64,000 nt of DNA, from contig NZ_JAPJDL010000022.1 of assembly GCF_026242055.1 (NCBI RefSeq), positions 1-64,000 on the forward strand, read 5' to 3'. The stretch is from Lentzea sp. NEAU-D7 (lineage in GTDB: Bacteria; Actinomycetota; Actinomycetes; Mycobacteriales; Pseudonocardiaceae). Position 1 is the stretch's first letter, and the number at the start of each line of letters is the position of its first letter. The notes under the pieces were generated by a model. That model made no database searches. It was not told the DNA's origin and was given only the letters and a program-made list of their open reading frames with translations. Shown here one piece after another: positions 17,205 to 26,567 of this stretch. The position numbers and the translations under genes are program-made.

Positions 17205-18250
17205 CGGAGACCGCTGCCTCGGGCGATCGCCGTCTCGATCAACGTGGTCAGCAGCGTCGTGAAGTCGATGCCCGTCGCCTCCCACGCCTTGGGGTACATG
17301 GAGATCGGCGTGAAGCCGGGCATGGTGTTGAGCTCGTTGACGATCAGCTCGTTCTGCTCGGTGAGGAAGAAGTCCACCCTGGACAGACCCTGGCAGTCGA
17401 GCGCCTTGAACGCGGTGACGGCCAGCTCGCGCAGCTGCGCGGTGATGTCGTCGTCGAGCTTCGCCGGGATGTCGGCCTCGTAGGAGTCGTTGACGTACTT
17501 GGCGTCGAAGTCGTACCAGTCGGCGCCGTCACCGACCGGGCGCAGCTCGGCGGGCAGCGAGGCCTCGATCCGGCCGTCCGGGAACTCCAGCACCGCGAGC
17601 TCGATCTCGCGGGGGTTCACCACGGCGGCCTCGACGATGACCTTGGGGTCGTGCTGGCGGGCCTGGAAGATCGCGGCGTCGAGGTCGTCCCAGTCGCTCA
17701 CCTTGGAGATGCCGACGGACGACCCCGCGCGGGACGGCTTCACGAACACCGGCAGGCCGAGGTGCTCGCGCTCGTCGAGCGTCAGGGTCGTGGCGGCGCG
17801 GTCGAGGGCGACGAACTTGCCGACGTTGATGCCCTCGGCCTGGAGGATCTTCTTGGCGAAGACCTTGTCCATGACGGCGGCGCTCGCGAACACACCGGGC
17901 CCGACGTAGGGAAGGCCGCCGAGTTCGAGCAGGCCCTGGATCGTGCCGTCCTCACCCCACGCGCCGTGCAGCAGCGGGAAGACGACGTCGACGTCCTTGA
18001 GGGCGTGGCCGGGCTCGATCGCGACCACGGTCTGGTTGCGCAGCGTCGGGAGGTTGCCGGCGCCCGGCTCCAGCGCGTTCGGGTCCGTGCCGAGTGCCCA
18101 CTGCCCCTGCGGCGTGATGCCGATCGGCACCACCTCGAACCGGTCCGCGTCCAGGTGCGGCAGGACGCTCTTGGCGGACTGGCAGGAGACCTCGTGCTCG
18201 GAGCTGCGGCCACCGAAGACCACGGCCACCCTTGTCTTGCGCTGCGTCAT
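17201..18250 (-). CDS. ddl: D-alanine--D-alanine ligase
   Basis: ATP-grasp ligase that makes the D-Ala-D-Ala dipeptide for peptidoglycan. It has 349 aa. Motifs are FGGRSSEHEVS near the N-terminus, LHGAWGEDGTIQGLLE, the omega-loop YDFDAKYVNDSYEADIPA and the C-terminal SRVDFFL...NELNTMPGFT. The omega-loop with tyrosines is typical of D-Ala-D-Ala rather than VanA-type D-Ala-D-Lac ligases. The ATG at 18250 was chosen; the open frame extends 12 residues further. It converges with the DUF3515 gene. Confidence 0.95.
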   Translation of the reverse strand: MTQRKTRVAVVFGGRSSEHEVSCQSAKSVLPHLDADRFEVVPIGITPQGQWALGTDPNALEPGAGNLPTLRNQTVVAIEPGHALKDVDVVFPLLHGAWGEDGTIQGLLELGGLPYVGPGVFASAAVMDKVFAKKILQAEGINVGKFVALDRAATTLTLDEREHLGLPVFVKPSRAGSSVGISKVSDWDDLDAAIFQARQHDPKVIVEAAVVNPREIELAVLEFPDGRIEASLPAELRPVGDGADWYDFDAKYVNDSYEADIPAKLDDDITAQLRELAVTAFKALDCQGLSRVDFFLTEQNELIVNELNTMPGFTPISMYPKAWEATGIDFTTLLTTLIETAIARGSGLR

Positions 18251-18307
18251 GCGGGCGACCCTACCCGTTTGGGCGATTGTGCCCACCCTGCAGTTAGCCT
18301 CGGCCGC

Positions 18308-19264
18308 GTGCTGGAGATCGAACCGCTCGACCTGGAGGACGCCGCCGCACTCCGCGCCTACGCCGACGTGCGGATCGCGGCCAGTCCGGGGTCGAGCAGG
18401 GAACGGATCATCGCGTCACTGCGGGAGACGAACCCGGACTTCGGCGAGGTGATCCGCCTGATCGCCCGCCGCGACGGCGAAGGCGTCGGCATCGCCTCCG
18501 CGGGTCTGCCCGGCGGCGTGAACGCACGGCTGGCGATCGGTCCGATCACGGTGCACCCGGACCACCTCAGACAGGGCATCGGCACCGCGCTGCTGGAACG
18601 GTTGCTGCCCGAGCTGCGCGTCCGCGGCCGCGACACGCTCGAGAGCTGGGGTGTGGTCAAGGGCAGTGCGGGCGAGCACTGGGCGGTGGCGCGCGGGTTC
18701 CACGTGGCCGCGTCCAGGGTGGTCCAGCTGCTGACGGTCGCCGACGTCGATCCCGTGTCCTGGGAGCTGGACGTGCCGGCCGGATACCGGTTGGAGCGGT
18801 GGATCGGCGCGACGCCGGAGCACCTGCTGGTGTCGGTGGCCGCGACCCGGCAGTCGATCCACGACGCGCCGGCCACGGAGTCCGCGGTGCGGGCGCCGGA
18901 GTGGACGCCGGAGGTGGTGCGGGCAGAGGAGGCCGAGGCCCGCGCGGGCGGGGTCGAGCACCGCGTCGTCGTCGCGGTCGAGGAAGCCACCGGTCTCGTG
19001 GTCGCGCTGACCGACGTGCCGCTGCATCCCGGCGACTCGGCCCACACGCACTGGGGAAGCACGATGGTCAGGCCCGCTCATCGAGGTCACGGGCTCGGGC
19101 GAGTGGTCAAGGCGCACATGCTGCGGTGGCTGGTCGCGGACCGGCCCGCGCTCGAACGCGTCGACACCGGAACGGATGCGTCGAACTCCCACATGATCAG
19201 GGTGAACGAGCAGCTGGGCTTCGTCACCGACCGCGAGGTGGTCGTGGTCAGCCGGACCTTCTGA
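18308..19264 (+). CDS. Tandem-domain GNAT acetyltransferase
   Basis: A 318-aa protein with two GNAT folds. The first has VHPDHLRQGIGTALLERLLPE (cofactor loop, about residues 83-103; 20 residues of it are clear). The second has VRPAHRGHGLGRVVKAHML (about 257-275) and ends ASNSHMIRVNEQLGFVTD, a typical GNAT finish. Two-domain actinobacterial GNATs include the mycothiol synthase type, but nothing here proves that substrate. The GTG start at 18308 is preceded by TAGCCT at exactly 7 nt, consistent with a leaderless mRNA. The 3' end overlaps the MocR gene by 17 bp. Confidence 0.8.
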   Translation: MLEIEPLDLEDAAALRAYADVRIAASPGSSRERIIASLRETNPDFGEVIRLIARRDGEGVGIASAGLPGGVNARLAIGPITVHPDHLRQGIGTALLERLLPELRVRGRDTLESWGVVKGSAGEHWAVARGFHVAASRVVQLLTVADVDPVSWELDVPAGYRLERWIGATPEHLLVSVAATRQSIHDAPATESAVRAPEWTPEVVRAEEAEARAGGVEHRVVVAVEEATGLVVALTDVPLHPGDSAHTHWGSTMVRPAHRGHGLGRVVKAHMLRWLVADRPALERVDTGTDASNSHMIRVNEQLGFVTDREVVVVSRTF

Positions 19265-20618
19265 GCAGCTCCGTCAGCACCGGCAGAGCGCTCAGCAGCT
19301 GCTCCCGCGAGCACGCGCTGTACCCGATGACGAGCCCGTGCAGCTTGGGCCGGTTCACGTAGTGCCGGGCCAGGCCGTCGACCCGCAGGCCGCGTTCGAG
19401 AGCCTGCCTCATCAGCTCGCGCTCCTGCTCGGCGCTGGGCAGCAGCACCACGACGTGCGCGCCCGCGTCGTCGCCGAGCACCTCGATGCCGGCGTCGGCG
19501 AACGTGCCGGTGATGAGCGCACGTCGTTCGGACAGCTCTCGCCGGAGCTTGCGCAGGTGCCGGCCGAGGTCGCCCGTGCGCGCCAGTTCGACGACGACCC
19601 GCTGCCCCGCGGCGGCCGGGCTGGTGCCGGTCAGGTCGCGGTGTTCGAGGACGGTCGTGGCGATGTGCTCGGGGGCGACCATCCAGCCCGCGCCCAGGGT
19701 CGGCGTGAGGATCTTGCTCGTGGTGCCGAGGTGGACCACGACGTCGGGGGCCAGGGCGGCCAGCGACGGCAGCGGCGCCACGTCGTACCGGAGTTCGCCG
19801 TCGTAGTCGTCCTCGATGACGAGCCAGCCGTCGCGCCGGGCGCGTTCGACCAGCGCGACCCTCCGCGCCGCCGACATGCGGCCGCCCAGCGGGTACTGGT
19901 GGGCGGGCGAGCAGTAGACGGCCTTCACGCCCGCCGGCACGGCCTTCGGGAGCAGGCCCTCGGCGTCGACGGCGGCCTGGACGACCTTCAGGCCGTTGGC
20001 GCGGAAGACGCCCACCGCCCGCTGGTAGCCGGGTTCCTCGACGGCCACCGCGTCGCCGCGCTTCAGCACCGCGACGGCGATCTCGGTCAGCACGGCGGTG
20101 GTACCGCCGGTCGCGAGCACCGGGTCGGCGTTGACGGCGAGACCGCGGTGGCGCAGCAGGTGTTCGGCGATGGCCTCGCGGTACTCGGGCAGGCCTGCGC
20201 GTTCGGCACGGGACAGCGGCGGCGCGTCCGCCCCGGCCCGCCAGGCCCGGCGCCAGGCCGCGCGGTCGAGGCCACCGGCCCAGGGCGCACCGGTGCCGAG
20301 GTCCACGAAGTCGGTGATCACGGGCGCCAAGGGCTTGCGCGAACGTTTGCGCAACGGGCCGGGCGGCGTCGTGGTGACATAGGTGCCGGAGCCGTGGCGA
20401 CCGGCGATCCACCCCTCCGCGTGCAGCTGTTCGTAGGCGGCGGCGGTGACCGTGCGGGACACTCCGAGGGAGTCGGCCAGCGCGCGCGTGGACGGCAACC
20501 GGTCGCCCGCGCGCAGACGGCCCTCCGACGCGGCGGAACGCAGCGCGTCGGCCAGCTGGACGGCGAGCGGTTCGGCGGACTCGCGGTCCAGCGCCACGGG
20601 CAGCGCGGTCTCAGCCAA
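19248..20618 (-). CDS. MocR/PdxR-type regulator (GntR wHTH fused to aminotransferase fold)
   Basis: A 456-aa regulator. The N-terminal winged helix (RLRAGDRLPSTRALADSLG...GSGTYV, about residues 34-82) is fused to a class I aminotransferase-like domain with the PLP lysine in GTTSKILTPTLGAGW (about 300-310). Such proteins sense pyridoxal phosphate or related compounds and usually control a divergent gene. The divergent neighbour here is a PNPOx-like protein, and AAAGTGG-type sites, known from corynebacterial PdxR, lie between the two genes. The TTG at 20618 has GAGAAGG upstream; a GTG seven codons later is an alternative start. Confidence 0.85.
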   Translation of the reverse strand: MAETALPVALDRESAEPLAVQLADALRSAASEGRLRAGDRLPSTRALADSLGVSRTVTAAAYEQLHAEGWIAGRHGSGTYVTTTPPGPLRKRSRKPLAPVITDFVDLGTGAPWAGGLDRAAWRRAWRAGADAPPLSRAERAGLPEYREAIAEHLLRHRGLAVNADPVLATGGTTAVLTEIAVAVLKRGDAVAVEEPGYQRAVGVFRANGLKVVQAAVDAEGLLPKAVPAGVKAVYCSPAHQYPLGGRMSAARRVALVERARRDGWLVIEDDYDGELRYDVAPLPSLAALAPDVVVHLGTTSKILTPTLGAGWMVAPEHIATTVLEHRDLTGTSPAAAGQRVVVELARTGDLGRHLRKLRRELSERRALITGTFADAGIEVLGDDAGAHVVVLLPSAEQERELMRQALERGLRVDGLARHYVNRPKLHGLVIGYSACSREQLLSALPVLTELLRRSG

Positions 20619-20669
20619 AGTGGCCTTCTCGAATCGATGGAAAATGGCGCTTCAATGATGCCACTTTCC
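20617..20669. promoter_or_regulatory. Probable MocR/PdxR operator
   Basis: Three related half-sites lie in the divergent promoter region: AAAGTGGC (20617-20624, overlapping the regulator start codon), GGAAAATGGC (20639-20648) and, inverted, GCCACTTTCC (20660-20669). The last two form an inverted repeat with 9 of 10 matches and an 11-bp spacer. The core resembles the AAAGTGG motif reported for PdxR (recalled). Confidence 0.6.
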
Positions 20670-20685
20670 CGAGCACAGTGGAACC

Positions 20686-21330
20686 ATGACCACTGACGTG
20701 CAGCTCTCCCCCACCCCGCGCAGCACCGTCGTCCGCGGCAAGAAGCGGGCCGTCGAGGACCGTCAGGTGCTCTACGACATCCTCGACGCGGGCCTCGTGT
20801 GCCACCTGGCCGTGGAGGTCGACGGGGCGCCGTTCCTCATCCCCACCGCGTACGGACGGGACGGCAACCGCATCTTCCTGCACGGCTCGACGGGGTCGCG
20901 GTCCATCAGGAGCATGCTGGAGGGCAAGCAGGTCTGCGTCGCCGTCACGCTCGTGGACGGCGTCGTCTACTCGCGGTCGGTGTTCCACCACTCGATGAAC
21001 TACCGGTCCGCGATCATCCACGGCACCGCGAAGATCGCCGAGGACCCCGGGCACGCCCTGCGCACGATCGTCGAGCACGTCACGCCGGGCAGCTGGGACT
21101 ACGCGCGCCAGCCGTCCAGGAAGGAGCTCGCGCAGACGGCCGCGCTGGAGATCGACCTGACCGAGGCGAGCGTGAAGGTCCGCGAGGGCGGGCCGGGCGA
21201 GGAGCCGTCGGACCTCGAAGCGAACCTCGTGTGGGCCGGGCACATGCCGCTCGTCACGACGTGGGGTGCGCCTGTGCCGCACGAGACGGACAAGGCCGTC
21301 CCGCCGCACGTCAGCGAACGGGCCCGTTGA
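20686..21330 (+). CDS. Pyridoxamine 5'-phosphate oxidase-like FMN-binding protein
   Basis: A 214-aa split-barrel flavoprotein of the PNPOx-like family. The barrel spans about residues 20-160, with LYDILDAGLVCHLAVEVDGAPFLIP (only part cited), AYGRDGNRIFLHGST and SRSVFHHSMNYRSAIIHG. Family members bind FMN or F420 and reduce varied substrates, so true vitamin B6 oxidase activity is not certain. The link with the MocR-type regulator through shared operators suggests a role in B6 or a related pathway. The ATG start is at 20686. The 3' end overlaps the cysteine dioxygenase gene by 20 bp. Confidence 0.8.
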   Translation: MTTDVQLSPTPRSTVVRGKKRAVEDRQVLYDILDAGLVCHLAVEVDGAPFLIPTAYGRDGNRIFLHGSTGSRSIRSMLEGKQVCVAVTLVDGVVYSRSVFHHSMNYRSAIIHGTAKIAEDPGHALRTIVEHVTPGSWDYARQPSRKELAQTAALEIDLTEASVKVREGGPGEEPSDLEANLVWAGHMPLVTTWGAPVPHETDKAVPPHVSERAR

Positions 21331-21769
21331 CCGGGTCGTAGCGGTACGAGGTCATCGCGCGGGTGCCGTGGCGGTAGACGTGGATCGACACGGCCGGGTC
21401 CACGCCGTCGTTGCGCACCTGGTGCACGTAGCCGGGCCCCCACACACGCGACTGACCGGCGTGCAGCGAGTGCACGACCTGGATCCTGGTGGTGACGACC
21501 TCGGTCAGCAGGCCGCTGACCACGGTGAACGCACCCGAGGTGTGGTCGTGGTCGTGCAGCGACGCGGTCTGGCCGGGGAGCCAGCTCATCAGCCAGATCT
21601 CCTGGTCGTCGGTCTTGTCGACCAACGCCGAGAAGCGCTCCTCCGGGTCGTACCGGAGCAGGTGCTTCCAGCGGTCGCGGTCGGCGGCCCACGACAGAGC
21701 CACTCGAACGGGGTGCAGCAACGTGGAGTTCTCGGACAGCACGACGCTGTTCTCAGGAACGGCGAACAT
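21311..21769 (-). CDS. Cysteine dioxygenase family protein
   Basis: A 152-aa cupin of the cysteine dioxygenase family, which oxidises cysteine (or another thiol) to the sulfinate with a mononuclear iron. The three-His iron site is visible as H72/H74 in LHDHDH and H116 in GYVHQV. The arginine that binds the cysteine carboxylate in classic enzymes cannot be placed confidently, so the substrate could be another thiol. It lies downstream of a PLP-dependent sulfur enzyme on the same strand but is separated from it by a strong terminator, so it probably has its own promoter. Confidence 0.85.
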   Translation of the reverse strand: MFAVPENSVVLSENSTLLHPVRVALSWAADRDRWKHLLRYDPEERFSALVDKTDDQEIWLMSWLPGQTASLHDHDHTSGAFTVVSGLLTEVVTTRIQVVHSLHAGQSRVWGPGYVHQVRNDGVDPAVSIHVYRHGTRAMTSYRYDPVNGPVR

Positions 21770-21861
21770 CGGAGAAAAGTCCTAACCAGGCGAATGCGCG
21801 AAAAGAGGACGCGGGACTATCGCCAGGTACAACAGCAACATGCGTTGAAGGACATGGAGCA

Positions 21862-21885
21862 GAGGGTCCCGGAACCGGGACCCTC
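21862..21885 (-). terminator. Terminator after Cys/Met PLP enzyme gene
   Basis: A perfect 11-bp stem, GAGGGTCCCGG (21862-21872) with CCGGGACCCTC (21875-21885), has a 2-nt centre and begins 2 nt past the stop codon of the upstream minus-strand gene. Confidence 0.8.
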
Positions 21886-21887
21886 CG

Positions 21888-22955
21888 TCAATCCAGTCCC
21901 AAGGCGTGGGACACGTCCGCGACCAGATCGCGGGTGTCCTCGCAGCCGGCCGAGAAGCGCACCAGGCCTTCCGGCACCGGGTCGCCGAACTGCGCGCGCC
22001 GGTCGGCCGTCGAGTGCAGGCCGCCGAACGACGTGGCCGCCGACACCAGCTTCGAGCGCGCCAGGAACTCGTTCACCGCTTCGGCCGACTCGAGCTCGAA
22101 CGTCAGCACGCCGTTGAAGCGCCGCATCTGCTGCGCCGCCACGAGGAACGAGGGGTCGTCCGACGCTCCCGGCCACCGCAGGTTCGCCACCCGGCCCTTC
22201 AGCAGCGCGTGGATCGCCGCCGCGTTCTCCGCCTGGCGGGCGAGCCGCAGGTCCAGGGTTCCGAGGCCGCGCAACGCGAGCCAGGTCTCAAAGGGGCCGG
22301 GGATGGCGCCGTTCAACGTCCGCGCGTCGCGGATCCGGGCCGCCAGCTCGGTGCTCGCCAGCGTGACGTGTCCGAAGAGGACGTCGCTGTGCCCCGCGAC
22401 CGCCTTGGTGTCCGAGGCGACCACGACGTCCGCGCCCAGCTCCAGCGGCCGCTGCCCGAGCGGCGTCGCGGTCGTGTTGTCGACGGCCAGCAACGCGCCC
22501 GCGGCGTGCGCCTGATCCGCCAGCGCGGCGATGTCGCAGACGTCCAGGCCCGGGTTCGACGGCGTCTCCAGCAGCACCAGCCGCACGCCCTCGAACGAGG
22601 GGTACGGCCCGGCCGTGGGCACCTCGACCACGTTCACGTCCATTTCGGACACGAACTTCCTCGTCAGGAAGTAGCCGTCCGAAGGGACGACCAGCGTGTC
22701 GCCGGCGGACAGGACGGTCCTCAGCAACGTCGAGATGGCTGCCATCCCGGACGGGAAGACGACGCACTCCCCGCCTTCGAGCGAGCCCAGCGCGCTTTCG
22801 AGAGCACGCCACGTCGGGTTGCTCGCGCGGCCGTAGTAGTCCTGACCGCCCAGGTGGTACGCCGACGCGAACACCGGCTGCGCGCCGAACGGGTCGCCCG
22901 GCTCGCCCGAGACCACGTGCACGACCCGCGTGCCATCACCGAGTTCGGGGTTCAC
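21888..22955 (-). CDS. Cys/Met metabolism PLP-dependent enzyme (cystathionine gamma-lyase/synthase type)
   Basis: A 355-aa fold-type I PLP enzyme. The phosphate-binding segment [20 protein letters not shown], the [10 protein letters not shown] loop, [14 protein letters not shown] and the PLP lysine in [16 protein letters not shown] identify the cystathionine gamma-lyase/synthase family. Whether it makes or breaks cystathionine is not clear. The GTG start at 22955 overlaps the gpsA stop (GTGA), so it is translationally coupled to gpsA. This sulfur gene is an addition to the gpsA operon compared with mycobacteria (recalled). Confidence 0.85.
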   Translation of the reverse strand: MNPELGDGTRVVHVVSGEPGDPFGAQPVFASAYHLGGQDYYGRASNPTWRALESALGSLEGGECVVFPSGMAAISTLLRTVLSAGDTLVVPSDGYFLTRKFVSEMDVNVVEVPTAGPYPSFEGVRLVLLETPSNPGLDVCDIAALADQAHAAGALLAVDNTTATPLGQRPLELGADVVVASDTKAVAGHSDVLFGHVTLASTELAARIRDARTLNGAIPGPFETWLALRGLGTLDLRLARQAENAAAIHALLKGRVANLRWPGASDDPSFLVAAQQMRRFNGVLTFELESAEAVNEFLARSKLVSAATSFGGLHSTADRRAQFGDPVPEGLVRFSAGCEDTRDLVADVSHALGLD

Positions 22956-23962
22956 TGGCGCTCGTGCTTCCGGTCGCGGCCCAGGAGCGCGGCACCGAGC
23001 TCACGCACGCTCAGCCCGTCGTGGCAGACCTGGTGGACGCCTTCGGTGATCGGCATGTCGACCCCGTTCGCGTGGGCGAGCTCGCGGATCGACGAGCAGG
23101 ACTTCACGCCTTCGGCGACCTGCCCGTGCGCGGCTTCCTGCGCCTGCGCGAGGGTGTCGCCGCGCCCGAGCCGTTCGCCGAAGGACCGGTTGCGCGACAA
23201 CGGCGACGCGCAGGTCGCCACCAGGTCGCCCAGTCCGGCGAGGCCCGCGAACGTCAGCGGGTCGGCGCCCAGCGCCGCGCCCAGCCGCGCCGTCTCGGCC
23301 AGGCCGCGGGTGATGATCGACGCCATCGTGTTGTCGCCGTACCCCATGCCCGCCGCCATGCCGCACGCCAGCGCGATGACGTTCTTGCACGCCCCGCCGA
23401 GCTCGCAGCCGACGACGTCGGTGTTGGTGTAGGGGCGGAAGTACGAGTTCGAGCACGCGTGCTGCAGGTCGACCGCGCGGTCGTGGTCCGTGCACGCGAT
23501 GACGGTGGCGGTCGGCTGCTCGACCGCGATCTCCTTGGCCAGGTTGGGCCCGGACACCACGGCCACCTGCGACTCGTCGACACCGGCGACCTCGCGGATC
23601 ACCTCGCTCATCCGCTTCAGCGTGCCGAGCTCGACGCCCTTGGACAGCGACACCAGCGTCGCGTCCGGCGGCAGCAGTTCCCTCCACGCCGACAGGTTCA
23701 CCCGCAACGTCTGCGACGGCACGGCCAGCACCACCGCGTCCGCGCCGTCCAGCGCCTTCGCCGGGTCGGAGGTGGCGGTGAGGTTGGCGGGCAGCGAGAT
23801 GCCGGGCAGGTAGCCGGAGTTCACGCGGGTCTCGGTGATCTCGGAGGCGACGTCCTGACGCCGCGCCCACAGCACCACCTCGGGACCGGAGTCCGCGATG
23901 ACCTTCGCGAAGGCCGTGCCCCACGAACCGGAGCCGAGCACCGCAACACGTTCGATCGCCAT
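22952..23962 (-). CDS. gpsA: NAD(P)-dependent glycerol-3-phosphate dehydrogenase
   Basis: Reduces dihydroxyacetone phosphate to sn-glycerol 3-phosphate for phospholipid synthesis. It has 336 aa. The Rossmann motif [12 protein letters not shown] is at residues 8-19, and the family signature [30 protein letters not shown] (with the catalytic Lys) and [10 protein letters not shown] are present. It lies 4 nt after the acyltransferase gene on the same strand; the two steps are consecutive in phosphatidate synthesis. It matches gpsA2/Rv2982c in order. Confidence 0.96.
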   Translation of the reverse strand: MAIERVAVLGSGSWGTAFAKVIADSGPEVVLWARRQDVASEITETRVNSGYLPGISLPANLTATSDPAKALDGADAVVLAVPSQTLRVNLSAWRELLPPDATLVSLSKGVELGTLKRMSEVIREVAGVDESQVAVVSGPNLAKEIAVEQPTATVIACTDHDRAVDLQHACSNSYFRPYTNTDVVGCELGGACKNVIALACGMAAGMGYGDNTMASIITRGLAETARLGAALGADPLTFAGLAGLGDLVATCASPLSRNRSFGERLGRGDTLAQAQEAAHGQVAEGVKSCSSIRELAHANGVDMPITEGVHQVCHDGLSVRELGAALLGRDRKHERQ

Positions 23963-23966
23963 GTGT

Positions 23967-24674
23967 TCAGGCCTTCCTCGGTCCGTAGAACCCTTCGGGT
24001 GCCTGCTGCTGACGCACCTCGGCCAGGTGCTGCTTGACCGTGCCCATCAGCAGGTCCGTGACCTCGCGCAGCAACGGGAGCGTCTCCTCCTTGCCGCGGT
24101 ACGCGGAGAGGTCGACCGGCTCACCGACGAAGTGCGTGATCGTCTTGCGCGGGAACGGCCGGAACTTCTTCTGGTAGTGGTTGTAGAGGTCGAGCGTGCC
24201 CCAGCGGGCGACGGGGATGACCGGGCCGTCGTGCTGCAGCGCGAGCCGGGCCACGCCGGTGCGCGAGTTCGCGGGCCAGCCGTCGGGGTCCTTGGTGATC
24301 GTGCCCTCCGGGTAGATCACCACGACCTGACCGGTCTCCAGCGCGTTGTGCGCCTCGCGCAGGCTCTGCTGGGCGTCCGTGGTGCCCCGGTAGACGGGGA
24401 TCTGCTTCGCGCCCTTCAGAATGCTGCCCATGATCGGCACGTTCCACAGGCTGTGCTTCGCGAGGAAGTGCGGCACGCGGTAGTTCTTGTGCACGAACAT
24501 GGCGTCGTAGCACGGGTCGAGGTGCGAGATGTGGTTCATGACGAGCAGCGCGGCACCTTCGCGCGGGATGCGTTCCCCGTGCACCATCCGGTGCCTGCCC
24601 AGCACGAACGACATGGGGTACACGATCGCCGCGGCGACCCCGACCCAGAAGCCGCCCTTCTCCCTTTTGGCCAC
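23967..24674 (-). CDS. Lysophospholipid acyltransferase family protein
   Basis: A 235-aa 1-acylglycerol-3-phosphate acyltransferase-like protein (PlsC family), probably membrane-associated through an N-terminal hydrophobic stretch ([16 protein letters not shown]). The catalytic NHxxxxD box is NHISHLD and the substrate-binding block is [11 protein letters not shown]. The GTG start at 24674 follows GGAGAGG at good spacing. It is followed at 4 nt by gpsA, which makes the acyl acceptor precursor. It is divergent from cofC. Confidence 0.88.
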   Translation of the reverse strand: MAKREKGGFWVGVAAAIVYPMSFVLGRHRMVHGERIPREGAALLVMNHISHLDPCYDAMFVHKNYRVPHFLAKHSLWNVPIMGSILKGAKQIPVYRGTTDAQQSLREAHNALETGQVVVIYPEGTITKDPDGWPANSRTGVARLALQHDGPVIPVARWGTLDLYNHYQKKFRPFPRKTITHFVGEPVDLSAYRGKEETLPLLREVTDLLMGTVKQHLAEVRQQQAPEGFYGPRKA

Positions 24675-24730
24675 GAGGCCTCTCCTAACCTGCGTAGATC
24701 TGCGCCCGAGAGCACAGTAGTCGCCGAATC

Positions 24731-25369
24731 GTGGACTATGGCGAGGTGCGGGATGAAGTTGACCTCGTGGTTCCGGTGAAGACGCTGGACCGGGCCAAGA
24801 CCAGGCTGACCAGCGCGACCGGCGGAGATCCGGTGTCACACGCGGCGCTGGCGCTCGCGCTCGCCCTCGACACGGTGAGTGCGGCCGCGGCCACTCCCGG
24901 CGTCCGGCGCGTGGTCACCATCACATCGGACCCGGCGGTCGCGGCCGAAATGGCCGCGCTGGGCGTCGAGTCGCTGCCGGAACCGGCGCGGCCAGGGCTC
25001 AACGCGGCGCTGGAACACGGTGCGCGCACGCTCCGCTCGTCGCGCATCGGTGCGCTCCAGGCCGACCTGCCGGCGTTGCGGTCCGACGAGCTGCAGGCCG
25101 CGCTCGAAGCGGCTCGTGGCCGCCGCGCGTTCGTCCCCGACCGCCAGGGCACCGGCACGACGCTGCTCCTCGCCGCGCCCGGCGGAGAGCTCGACCCGCG
25201 CTTCGGCGTCGGATCGGCCGGGCTCCACCGGCTTTCCGGTGCCGTCGCGCTCATCGGACCGTGGCCGTCGCTGCGCTGCGACGTGGACACGGAAGAGGAT
25301 CTGCGGCTCGCGCTCGCACTCGGTCTCGGCACGCGCACCGCGAACGCCTTGCCCGCCTGGACAACCTGA
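24731..25369 (+). CDS. cofC: Phosphoenolpyruvate/2-phospho-L-lactate guanylyltransferase
   Basis: A CofC/FbiD nucleotidyltransferase, the first dedicated step that supplies the side chain of coenzyme F420 (in mycobacteria from phosphoenolpyruvate). At 212 aa it contains VVPVKTLDRAKTRL near the N-terminus, the GALQADLPALRSDEL segment that binds GTP-metal, RQGTGTTLLLA and DPRFGVGSAGLHRLSG. Start GTG 24731 or GTG 24746; neither has a clear ribosome binding site. The position beside gpsA and ppk matches Rv2983 (fbiD). The rest of the F420 pathway is not in this window. Confidence 0.92.
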   Translation: MDYGEVRDEVDLVVPVKTLDRAKTRLTSATGGDPVSHAALALALALDTVSAAAATPGVRRVVTITSDPAVAAEMAALGVESLPEPARPGLNAALEHGARTLRSSRIGALQADLPALRSDELQAALEAARGRRAFVPDRQGTGTTLLLAAPGGELDPRFGVGSAGLHRLSGAVALIGPWPSLRCDVDTEEDLRLALALGLGTRTANALPAWTT

Positions 25370-25422
25370 GCACCCGCCACACGTCTTCCGGGTCACTGGG
25401 GTGATCACGATTTGGGAGACTG

Positions 25423-26397
25423 ATGCGAGCGCTCATCGCGCTGGCGGGGGTCACGGCCATCGCGGGCTGTGTCGCCGCCTATCCGATCGACCGGCCGTCC
25501 GACTACACGGCGGAGAGCAAGCTCAGCACCTGCCGGGTGGACCTGCCCCAGAGCTGGAAGGACCTGCTGTCCCTCGACAGGACGGAGGCGGGTCCGCACG
25601 AGAAGGTCGTGGTCGTGGCGGCGAACGAGGACGCAGGCACGACACTGGTGAAGACGACGCGCAACAGGACGACCGAACTCGTGCTGCACGACCACGGCAA
25701 GCGCCAGCAGGTGATGGCGGTGCAGAACGACGGACAGCTCTTCGGCGTCGAGTTCGACGGCCGATGGGTGACGTTCTCCACGACACCGCACCCGGAGAAC
25801 CACGCCACCACGACTTACGCGTGGGACTCGCGCAACGACGGCGCGCCGGTGCGCATAGGCAGCAACGGCGCTGTGCTGCACAACGGCAAAGCCGCCTGGT
25901 CCGACAGCGCGGGCGTGCACCTCTACGACCTGGCCAAGAAGAAGGACAGGCTCGTCGGCCCGGGCAAACTACCGGCTTTCCTGGGTGACGCGGTCATCTG
26001 GCTGCAGGACGGTGAGTTCCGCGCCGAGGGCGCGTTGCCCGAGCAGCTGAAGAACGCCGGCCCCGGTGGCAGCGTGGCGTCCGACGGCCGCACGGTGGTG
26101 TGGACGCGGGGCGAGAAGCTGATCGGCTGGCGCGAGGGCTGGGCGGAACCGCGGGAACTGGCCGGGGTCAGGTCGTCGCCGAGGACCGAGGGCATCTTGT
26201 TCCCGCGGGTCAGCGGCGACTTCGTGTCGTGGCAGTCGGAGTCGTCGTACGTCACGGACATCCGCAGCGGCGCGACCGTGCACACGACCGAGGGCGGGTA
26301 CTGGCTGGAAGTCCACGGCGGAGCGCTGACACAGCAGGGGTGGCGCGTCGCGGCCGCCGCCCCGTTGGAGAAACTCTCACCGCTCTCCCGCTGCTGA
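25423..26397 (+). CDS. Putative lipoprotein with beta-propeller-like body
   Basis: A 324-aa protein of unknown function. The N-terminus MRALIALAGVTAIAGC ends in a lipobox (IAGC), with lipidation expected at Cys16. The body has repeated short beta-strand blocks of the type DGRWVTFS, GKAAWSD, DAVIWLQDG, GRTVVWTRG and GDFVSWQSE spaced about 40-50 residues apart, as in TolB/PQQ-like propellers. Catalytic residues are not recognisable. The ATG is preceded by GGGAGA. It is transcribed away from cofC and may be co-transcribed with it (53-nt gap). Confidence 0.7.
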   Translation: MRALIALAGVTAIAGCVAAYPIDRPSDYTAESKLSTCRVDLPQSWKDLLSLDRTEAGPHEKVVVVAANEDAGTTLVKTTRNRTTELVLHDHGKRQQVMAVQNDGQLFGVEFDGRWVTFSTTPHPENHATTTYAWDSRNDGAPVRIGSNGAVLHNGKAAWSDSAGVHLYDLAKKKDRLVGPGKLPAFLGDAVIWLQDGEFRAEGALPEQLKNAGPGGSVASDGRTVVWTRGEKLIGWREGWAEPRELAGVRSSPRTEGILFPRVSGDFVSWQSESSYVTDIRSGATVHTTEGGYWLEVHGGALTQQGWRVAAAAPLEKLSPLSRC

Positions 26398-26567
26398 CCG
26401 GCCCGTCCCCGTTGCTCGCCCTGTTGAATCCGTGACGAACGACACGAAAATGTTGGTTTGGGCAACTCAGCAGGGAACCCCGGCACCTTTACATCCGTAT
26501 CCCCCAGTGCCGACGACGCTTCCCCCGGTGTCGTCATCCCCGACGCATTGCCTGAGGTGTTTCCTGC

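Noticed and set aside
17201-18250. VanA-type D-Ala-D-Lac ligase (glycopeptide resistance)
   Set aside because: The omega-loop has the Tyr-containing YDFDAKY form of D-Ala-D-Ala ligases, there are no vanH/vanX genes nearby, and the position is that of housekeeping ddl.
26398-26567. Possible riboswitch before the membrane acyltransferase gene
   Set aside because: The GGGAACC-like bases there do not extend into any conserved riboswitch core that I can recognise.
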